DNA from: CAWCAL01 sp963695075
GTDB lineage: Bacteria > Actinomycetota > Acidimicrobiia > Acidimicrobiales > CAWCAL01
Reading direction: 5' to 3'
Length of the DNA stretch: 64,000 nt
Assembly: GCA_963695075.1 (NCBI GenBank)
Contig: CAVOFR010000007.1
Location: 1,178,001-1,242,000 of the forward strand
Shown: piece after piece, positions 17,689 through 23,853 of the stretch
Position numbering within the stretch: the stretch's first letter is position 1
Layout of the letters: each line of letters starts with the position of its first letter
The notes under the pieces: model-generated
Told to the model about the DNA's origin: nothing
Database searches by the model: none
The model's input: only the letters and a program-made list of their open reading frames with translations
Translations under genes and position numbers: made by a program

Positions 17689-19101
17689 TTGCGCGGCATC
17701 ATCTCCTACGGGGTGCACATCCCATACAACCGGCTCGCCCGCAGTGCCATCGGCGAATCGCTCGGGTCCGGGGCCGGCCGCGGAGCACGCTCGGTCGCCG
17801 GCTATGACGAGGACACCACGACGATGGGCGTCGAGGCTGCACGCCTGGCTCGTCGAGCCGGTGGCGATGCCGCCATCGACCGGGTCTGGTTCGCGACCTC
17901 GTCGCCGGCCTACCTCGACAAGACCAACGCCTGTGCCATCCACGCTGCACTGCGGCTCGATCCGTCGGCCGGTGCCGCCGACATGGGTGGGGCCGTCCGG
18001 TCCGGGCTCGCCACCCTGGCGGCCGGACTCGACGGGACGGGATCCACGCTGGTCGTGACCTCCGACATCCGCACCGGCCTCCCCGGCAGCGCCGACGAGC
18101 GCGACGGCGGCGACGGGGCGGCCGCGTTCGTGGTCGGCGAGACCGACGGGCCCGTGCTCGCCGAGCTGATCGGCCGCGGATCGGCCACCGAGGAGTTCCT
18201 CGATCGCTGGCGACTCCCCGGTGAGCCGCGCTCGCAGCAGTGGGAGGAACGCTTCGGCGAAGGCAAGTACGCGCCACTGGTGAAGCAGGCCTGGGCCTCG
18301 GCGCTCGACGCCGCCTCGCTGAGCCCCGACCAGATCGACCATGCGGTCGTGACCGGAAGTCACGGTCGGGCCGTCAAGGCCGCCGGCCGCAGGCTCGGGC
18401 TCGCCGAGGGCGCGCTGGTCGACGATCTGTCCGCCACGGTCGGCAACACCGGTGCGGCCCATGCCGGCCTGCTCCTGGCCGCCGCGCTCGACACGGCCGA
18501 ACCGGGACAGATCGTCGCGGTCGTCGTGCTCTCCGACGGCGCCGACGTGCTGCTGTTCCGCACCGCCGCCGCCATCGCCGATTGGCAGGCCCCGCGTCCG
18601 GTCGCCGATCAGGTCGCCGCGGGGTCCGACGCGTTGCCGTACACCAAGTTCCTCTCGTGGCGCGAGATGCTGACGGTCGAGCCGCCCCGGCGGCCGATGC
18701 CGGAACGCCCCTCGGCCTCGGCGGCCGCCCGGTCCGAAGACTGGAAGTACGGCTTCGTCGGTGGCAAGGACCGCAGTAGCGGGATGGTGCATCTGCCACC
18801 CCAGCGCAAGAGCGAGAAGGGCTCGACGCTCGACGACATGGATCCGGCACCGATGGCCGACACGCCGGCCACCGTCGTGACCAGCACGGTCGATCGCGTG
18901 TCCTACTCGCCGAGTCCGCCGATCGTCGCTGCGATCATCGACTTCGACGGCGGCGGGCGAATGCCGGTCGAGCTCACCGACGTGGCGGCCGACGATGTGG
19001 CGATCGGAGACCGGGTCGAGATGACCTTCCGCCGGCTCTACACGACCTACGGGATCCACAACTACTTCTGGAAGGCCCGCCCGATCCGGGCCGGGGCCTG
19101 A
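17689..19101 (+). CDS. HMG-CoA-synthase-like condensing enzyme fused to DUF35 OB-fold
   Basis: 470-aa fusion. Residues about 1-310 have the thiolase/HMG-CoA synthase fold of acyl-CoA condensing enzymes (FATSSPAYLDKTNACAIHAAL, VVTSDIRTGLPGS, DLSATVGNTGAAHAGLLLA). The C-terminal part is a DUF35-type OB-fold (IVAAIIDFDGGGRMPVELT), which in relatives binds CoA or channels substrate. The zinc ribbon normally preceding that OB-fold is degenerate: where Cys pairs are expected the chain reads GKDRSSGMVHLPPQR. Start is TTG at 17689, seven bases after CAGGAG. The thiolase follows 25 bases later. Function in lipid or steroid side-chain metabolism is inferred. Confidence 0.75.
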   Translation: MRGIISYGVHIPYNRLARSAIGESLGSGAGRGARSVAGYDEDTTTMGVEAARLARRAGGDAAIDRVWFATSSPAYLDKTNACAIHAALRLDPSAGAADMGGAVRSGLATLAAGLDGTGSTLVVTSDIRTGLPGSADERDGGDGAAAFVVGETDGPVLAELIGRGSATEEFLDRWRLPGEPRSQQWEERFGEGKYAPLVKQAWASALDAASLSPDQIDHAVVTGSHGRAVKAAGRRLGLAEGALVDDLSATVGNTGAAHAGLLLAAALDTAEPGQIVAVVVLSDGADVLLFRTAAAIADWQAPRPVADQVAAGSDALPYTKFLSWREMLTVEPPRRPMPERPSASAAARSEDWKYGFVGGKDRSSGMVHLPPQRKSEKGSTLDDMDPAPMADTPATVVTSTVDRVSYSPSPPIVAAIIDFDGGGRMPVELTDVAADDVAIGDRVEMTFRRLYTTYGIHNYFWKARPIRAGA

Positions 19102-19126
19102 CGAGACGAGGGAGACGGAGAACGCC

Positions 19127-20320
19127 ATGGGATCGCACGGCATTCGAGACCAGGTGGCCATCGTGGGGATGGGTTGCACCAAGTTCGGCGAACACTGGGA
19201 CAAGGGAACCGACGACCTCGCGGTCGAGGTGGCCGAACTGACCTACCGGTCCGCCGGGGTGGCCCAGGACGACATCGACGCGTTCTGGTTGGGTACCCAG
19301 GGGTCGGGCCGCAGCGGCATGGACCTCGCTCGACCCCTCAAGGTGCACGGCAAGCCGGTCACGCTCGTGCAGAACTTCTGTGCGACGGGGTCCGAGGCGA
19401 TGCGCAACGCGGCCTATGCGGTCGCGTCGGGCGCCTACGACGTGGCGATGGCGGTCGGCGTCGAGAAGGTGAAGGACGGCGGCTGGCAGGGATTGCCCGC
19501 TCGCACCCCACCCAACGACGGCACCGAGCGGTCGCTGACCGCCGCGGCCATGTTCAGCCTCGTCGCGCCGGCGTACGGCGACAAGTACGGCGTCAGCAAG
19601 GAGCAGATGCGCGAGGTGCTGGCCAAGATCGCGGTGAAGAACCACTACAACGGTGCCCGGAACCCGCTGGCCCAGTATCAGCGAGAGGTCACCGAGGAGA
19701 CGGTCTGCAATGCCATGGCCATCGCGGGAGACCTGGGCGTGTTCGATTGCGCGGGGGTGGCCGACGGCGCGGCAGCGGCGATCCTGGTCCGGGCCGAGGA
19801 CGCCCTTCGGTACACCGACAAGCCGCTCTACATCAAGGCGTTGTCCATGGTGGCCGGCACCGGCGGTGGCAACCTCGATCCCGACTACGACTACACGACG
19901 TTCCCCGAGTGCGAGGCGGCGGCCGACGACGCCTACCAGCAGGCCGGCATCACCGACCCGCGGGGCCAGATCGCCATGGCCGAGGTGCACGACTGCTTCA
20001 CGCCCACCGAGATGGTGCTGATGGAGGACCTGGGCTTCGCCGACCGCGGTACCGCCTGGAAGGAGGTGCTCGACGGCACCTTCGCCCTTGACGGCGAGCT
20101 TCCGGTCAACCCCGACGGCGGTCTGAAGAGTTTCGGCCACCCGATCGGGGCGTCGGGCCTTCGCATGATGTACGAGGCCTGGCTCCAGCTCCGGGGCGAG
20201 GCCCCCGAGGACCGACGCATCCCCGACCACGGCAAGAGGTACGCCCTGACCCACAACCTCGGCGGCTACCCGGGTGAGATGGTGTCGTTCGTCGGTCTGG
20301 TGTCCGCCGAACTGGGTTGA
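19127..20320 (+). CDS. SCP2-type thiolase / lipid-transfer-like acetyl-CoA acetyltransferase
   Basis: 397-aa thiolase-fold protein of the SCP-x/SCP2 thiolase group. The nucleophile region is QNFCATGSEA (Cys near residue 88), followed by EVHDCFTPTE and GGLKSFGHPIGASG with the catalytic His. The second catalytic Cys of classical thiolases is replaced by a THNLGG motif, as in SCP2-type thiolases. It is the middle gene of an operon with the DUF35 fusion upstream and YceI downstream (11 bases). DUF35 partners commonly pair with such thiolases or with steroid aldolases, so this pair may cleave or condense a branched acyl-CoA. Confidence 0.85.
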   Translation: MGSHGIRDQVAIVGMGCTKFGEHWDKGTDDLAVEVAELTYRSAGVAQDDIDAFWLGTQGSGRSGMDLARPLKVHGKPVTLVQNFCATGSEAMRNAAYAVASGAYDVAMAVGVEKVKDGGWQGLPARTPPNDGTERSLTAAAMFSLVAPAYGDKYGVSKEQMREVLAKIAVKNHYNGARNPLAQYQREVTEETVCNAMAIAGDLGVFDCAGVADGAAAAILVRAEDALRYTDKPLYIKALSMVAGTGGGNLDPDYDYTTFPECEAAADDAYQQAGITDPRGQIAMAEVHDCFTPTEMVLMEDLGFADRGTAWKEVLDGTFALDGELPVNPDGGLKSFGHPIGASGLRMMYEAWLQLRGEAPEDRRIPDHGKRYALTHNLGGYPGEMVSFVGLVSAELG

Positions 20321-20331
20321 GGAGGTCCACC

Positions 20332-20841
20332 ATGGCAGCGAGACGATTCGACATCGACCCGGGCCGGTCGTCGGTGACGATCCTGGCCACGTCATCGGTC
20401 CATGACATCCACGCCGACGCGCCCGACCCGGCCGGCTGGGTCGAGCTGTCGGGCACCCCGGGCCGGTTCGGCCCCAAGACCGCGTTGGCGGGCGAGATCG
20501 AGGTGGCCTCCGGTGGCTTGGCTGCCGACAACAAGCTCGTCGAGCGCGAGATGCGCCGCCGGGTCGATGCGCGGCGCCACCCGGCGATCACCGGTGAGAT
20601 CACGGGGGTGGATGGCGCCAGTGGTGACGAGGTGCAGCTGGTCGGAACGATCACCTTCCTCGGCATCACCCAGGAGGTCCGGGGAACCGTGTCCGTCGCC
20701 ACCGACGGCGACGGCCTACGGGTGACGGGGAGCCAGGAGCTCGACGTGCGGGCGTGGGGGCTCAGTCCGCCGAAGATCATGATGCTGAAGGTGCACCCCG
20801 AGGTCACCGTCACCATCGACCTCGCCCTCACTCCCCCCTGA
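20332..20841 (+). CDS. YceI family protein
   Basis: 169-aa YceI-like protein, a lipocalin-like beta-barrel that binds isoprenoid or other amphiphilic ligands. The pattern FDIDPGRSSVTILATSSVHDI at the start and the later TFLGITQEVRG are typical. There is no signal peptide, so it is probably cytoplasmic, unlike many YceI proteins. The ATG at 20332 lies six bases after GGAGG; a start at 20317 would overlap the thiolase stop and is less likely. Last gene of the thiolase operon; it may carry the hydrophobic substrate. Confidence 0.85.
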   Translation: MAARRFDIDPGRSSVTILATSSVHDIHADAPDPAGWVELSGTPGRFGPKTALAGEIEVASGGLAADNKLVEREMRRRVDARRHPAITGEITGVDGASGDEVQLVGTITFLGITQEVRGTVSVATDGDGLRVTGSQELDVRAWGLSPPKIMMLKVHPEVTVTIDLALTPP

Positions 20842-20853
20842 CCCGCTCCGCGG

Positions 20854-20905
20854 GAATCTGTGCAAGGTTCGGTTGCCCCAGACCGCCCAAACCTGCACAG
20901 ATTCC
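20854..20905. repeat. 52-nt inverted-repeat element, family 1 copy B
   Basis: The left arm GAATCTGTGCAAGGTT is identical to copy A; the right arm pairs perfectly over the outer 12 bp (TGCACAGATTCC) and imperfectly inside. It lies 12 bases after the YceI stop and 85 bases before the DJ-1-like start on the same strand, a terminator-like position. Confidence 0.75.
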
Positions 20906-20990
20906 TGCCCGGTGGCCCGTCGGCCCATCGCGAACGATTCTCACCTCACCCCGCACTTGAACAACACCCGCTACACAGGGAGCCCAAACC

Positions 20991-21647
20991 GTGAAGATCG
21001 TCGTCGTCCTCTTCAACCGCATGACGGCGCTGGACGCCATCGGCCCTTACGAGGTGCTCCAGCGCCTGCCCGGCGGTGACCTCGTGTTCGCGGCCGACGA
21101 GCCGGGCGAGGTCCGTACCGAGACGGGTCGCCTGGGGTTGATGGCAGACGTGGCCCTCGCCGACGTACCGGAGCCCGACATCATCGTCATGCCGGGCGGC
21201 GTGGGGACCCGCGCTCTGGCCGAGCACGAACCGACCCTCGACTGGCTGCGTCACGCACACCGGCACTCGACCTTCACGACCTCGGTGTGCACCGGATCAC
21301 TGGTGTTGGGAGCCGCCGGTCTGCTCGAAGGGATCGAGGCCACGACGCACTGGTCGGAGCTGGAGGCGCTCGCCGCATACGGAGCGACGCCGACTCAGCA
21401 GCGGGTGGTCGAACAGGGCAGGGTCATCACCGCGGCGGGCGTGTCCGCCGGTATCGACATGGGACTCACCCTGTTGGCCAGGCTGGCCGGGGACGACATC
21501 GCGAAGGCGATCCAGCTGGGGATCGAGTACGACCCGCAGCCGCCCTTCGACGCTGGCTCGGTGGCCAAGGCGGGTCCGGAGCTGGTCGAGCTCGTCCGGG
21601 CCGGCCTCGCCGCCGAGAACGAGCAGGCCACCGCGGTCGATCGCTGA
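20991..21647 (+). CDS. DJ-1/PfpI family protein (isonitrile hydratase-like)
   Basis: 218-aa DJ-1/PfpI fold protein with the nucleophile elbow TTSVCTGS (Cys100), the buried acid region MTALDAIGPYEVL and PDIIVMPGG. The set resembles isonitrile hydratase InhA and the sensor domains of GlxA-type regulators, but no HTH is fused. Reaction unknown; candidates are hydratase, amidase or deglycase. GTG start at 20991 with an AGGGAG ribosome-binding site. It stands alone and converges with a small membrane protein gene just 6 bases past its stop. Confidence 0.85.
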   Translation: MKIVVVLFNRMTALDAIGPYEVLQRLPGGDLVFAADEPGEVRTETGRLGLMADVALADVPEPDIIVMPGGVGTRALAEHEPTLDWLRHAHRHSTFTTSVCTGSLVLGAAGLLEGIEATTHWSELEALAAYGATPTQQRVVEQGRVITAAGVSAGIDMGLTLLARLAGDDIAKAIQLGIEYDPQPPFDAGSVAKAGPELVELVRAGLAAENEQATAVDR

Positions 21648-21653
21648 TTCGGG

Positions 21654-21830
21654 CTATGCCGGGGGCGGAGGTGGTGGAGGCGTGTTCGGCGGCGTCGGAG
21701 GGGTGTTGGTGCCCGGCCGCCTCGTCACGGCACGGACGACCAGGATGACCGCCACGACGATGGCGACGACGACGATGAACCAGAAGAAGGCGAGCATCGA
21801 ACCGGTGGCAGGGTCGAGGTAACAGAGCAT
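21654..21830 (-). CDS. Small membrane protein with proline-rich tail (58 aa)
   Basis: Below the usual length cut-off but with a gene-like layout: MLCYLDPATGSM, then a single transmembrane helix (FFWFIVVVAIVVAVILVV), then a basic junction (RAVTRRPG) and a C-terminal tail of Thr/Asn and prolines ending in eight or more near-continuous prolines. A YLDPGTGS-like N-terminal motif recurs in small actinobacterial and other bacterial membrane proteins. The topology suggests a cytoplasmic proline tail that could bind a partner. It is divergent from the DinB-MOSC gene (50 bases) and ends 6 bases from the convergent DJ-1-like gene. Function unknown. Confidence 0.65.
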   Translation of the reverse strand: MLCYLDPATGSMLAFFWFIVVVAIVVAVILVVRAVTRRPGTNTPPTPPNTPPPPPPPA

Positions 21831-21880
21831 GGGGACAGACTATAGCAACGCTGCATTCACCGCCGAGGTACGTTTCCTCC

Positions 21881-22864
21881 ATGGCTCGTGAGACGTGCGG
21901 CATCTGCCGCTTCGACAGCGACGACTACACGACCGATGACGTGATCGGCACGCTCCTCATGCTCGAGCCGTGGTGGCGCGAGGCGATCCGCGACATCGAC
22001 CCCGACGTGCTCAACACCCGTCCTGGCCCCGAGGTGTGGGCACCGTCGGAGTACGCGAGGCACACCAGCGGTGTGACGTGGGCCCTCGCCGAGGGTCTCG
22101 AGGAGATGCGGGCCGGTACGATGCAACGCGATCCGGTACCGGTTCCGGACGCCTCGGTCGACGATCCGCCGCCGGAGATCGACACCGCTGGATGCATCGC
22201 CGAGATCGGTCGCCAGGCCAAACGCCTCGCCGCTCTCATACGGGAGCTGGGTGACGACGGGCTCGACGCCGTCACGGGACAGCTCGGCGACAACGAGATC
22301 AGCGGCGCTTGGGTGGTGCGTCACGCGGTGCACGACGCGACGCATCACGTCTCGGACGTCGGTCGTGATCTCTATGCCCTGGTCGGAGCGTCCGCGCCCC
22401 CGGCCTTCGGGACCGTCCACGCCGTCAACGTGTCCGATGGCGGGGTACCGAAGCTCCCCGTCGATCGAGTCCGGATCGGCCGTCGCGGCATCGAAGGAGA
22501 TCGCCAGCGCGACCGGAAACACCACGGTCGGCCCTCCCAGGCGCTCTGCCTGTACTCGATGGATGTGATCGAAGCGCTCCAGGAGGAGGGCCATCCGATC
22601 CGGGCGGGAAGCGCGGGGGAGAACCTCACCCTCCGAGGGCTCGACTGGGTGACGATGCGGCCCGGGGTCCGCCTTCAGCTCGGGAGCGCGGTCGCTGAAC
22701 TGACCGTGCCCACCACACCCTGTGCGCACAACGCCCGGTGGTTCGTCGACGGTGACTTCGGTCGCATGGCCCACGACGGCTACCCGGGCTGGTCGCGGTG
22801 GTACGCCAGGGTGGTCTCCGACGGAGAGGTCAGCACCGGAGACCGGGTGATCGTCGACCCCTGA
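21881..22864 (+). CDS. DinB-like / MOSC domain fusion
   Basis: 327-aa protein with two domains. Residues about 1-165 form a DinB/YfiT-like four-helix bundle with three His-containing metal positions (SEYARHTSGV and HAVHDATHHVSDV), as in thiol-dependent S-transferases. Residues about 175-327 are a MOSC domain with the sulfur-carrying Cys in TVPTTPCAHNARWF and GAGENLT-like text (SAGENLTLRG). MOSC domains handle sulfur for molybdenum cofactor enzymes or N-hydroxylated substrates. The fusion suggests thiol delivery or detoxification. It faces the SDR gene tail to tail with 12 bases between. Confidence 0.82.
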   Translation: MARETCGICRFDSDDYTTDDVIGTLLMLEPWWREAIRDIDPDVLNTRPGPEVWAPSEYARHTSGVTWALAEGLEEMRAGTMQRDPVPVPDASVDDPPPEIDTAGCIAEIGRQAKRLAALIRELGDDGLDAVTGQLGDNEISGAWVVRHAVHDATHHVSDVGRDLYALVGASAPPAFGTVHAVNVSDGGVPKLPVDRVRIGRRGIEGDRQRDRKHHGRPSQALCLYSMDVIEALQEEGHPIRAGSAGENLTLRGLDWVTMRPGVRLQLGSAVAELTVPTTPCAHNARWFVDGDFGRMAHDGYPGWSRWYARVVSDGEVSTGDRVIVDP

Positions 22865-22876
22865 GTTCGCTCGGCC

Positions 22877-23632
22877 TCAGCTGGCGGCGAGACCCCCGTC
22901 GACCGACAGGATCGACCCGTGACAGCGGCTCGCTTCGTCGGAGGCGAGCCAGCAGATCGCATTCGCTGCGGTCTCGGGTTCGGCCATGCTCCTCCAGCCC
23001 ACATAGTTGACCATGAGCTCGCCGTCGAGATCGTCGGGCATCTGGAAGTCCCGGGTCATCGCGGTCACCATGCCGCCCGGGGCCACCGCGTTGACGCGTA
23101 GGTCGGTCTTCGCGTACTCCATCGCGAGGGACCGGGTCATGTTGATGACTCCCGCCTTCGCCGAGCAGTAGGCCACGGTGTAGGCCTGACCCATGAGCCC
23201 GGCGTTGGACGACACGTTGACAATGTTGCCGGCGGACTCGAGCAGGTGGGGGACGGCGGCCTGGCACATCCAGAACATGCCGCCCAGGTTGACGTCGATG
23301 ATGAGGTCGAACTCCTCCTGGGTCACGTCGGTGAAGTGGTGGGAACGGGCCACGCCGGCCACGTTCGCCAGGACGTCGAGCTTCCCCGACCGCTCCACCG
23401 CGGTGGCGACGGCGGCATGACACTCGTCGCGCTTGGTCACGTCATGGACCGCCGTCGTCACCGAGCCTCCACCGGCCTCGGCCCCGAGGGTCTCGGTCTC
23501 GGCCAGCCCCTCGGCGTTGATGTCGACGGCCAGGACGTCGGCACCCCCGGCCGCGAACTGCAGCGCGGTGACGCGGCCCAATCCGCCCGCGCCGCCGCTG
23601 ACGACCACTGATCTTCCCTCGAAGCGACTCAT
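22877..23632 (-). CDS. Short-chain dehydrogenase/reductase
   Basis: 251-aa classical SDR. The cofactor loop is SGGAGGLGR, followed by NVAGVA, the catalytic Ser in NIVNVSSNAG and the YCSAK pair (Tyr and Lys). C-terminal VDGGLAAS is typical. Acts as an NAD(P)-dependent alcohol or ketone oxidoreductase; family relatives include 3-oxoacyl reductases and hydroxysteroid dehydrogenases. The ATG at 23632 gives the normal N-terminus MSRFEGRSVVVSGG. Its start is divergent from the propeller lipoprotein across 221 bases that contain an inverted-repeat element. Confidence 0.9.
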   Translation of the reverse strand: MSRFEGRSVVVSGGAGGLGRVTALQFAAGGADVLAVDINAEGLAETETLGAEAGGGSVTTAVHDVTKRDECHAAVATAVERSGKLDVLANVAGVARSHHFTDVTQEEFDLIIDVNLGGMFWMCQAAVPHLLESAGNIVNVSSNAGLMGQAYTVAYCSAKAGVINMTRSLAMEYAKTDLRVNAVAPGGMVTAMTRDFQMPDDLDGELMVNYVGWRSMAEPETAANAICWLASDEASRCHGSILSVDGGLAAS

Positions 23633-23699
23633 CCCAATCCTCTCGTTTAGGTATGCCTGGCGTAGCAGGCCAAGGGTCCGATCCGCGAGTCGACATCCG

Positions 23700-23751
23700 G
23701 GATCTGTGCAAGATTGGGCGGCCCCCAGCACCCCGAGCTTTCACAGATTCC
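23700..23751. repeat. 52-nt inverted-repeat element, family 1 copy C
   Basis: Starts GGATCTGTGCAAGATTGGG and ends with TTTCACAGATTCC; same length as copies A and B and with a similar cytosine-rich, CAG-containing centre, but with more arm mismatches. It sits between two divergent genes, so it cannot be their terminator. Confidence 0.65.
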
Positions 23752-23853
23752 GGTCAGCGGGCTTTCCGCACCGTCACCGGTATCCGGCGCGCACCCGCCG
23801 AACGGCGGAGGGACGGGCACTAGACTGAGCGCTGCTCGACGACGAGGGGGCGC

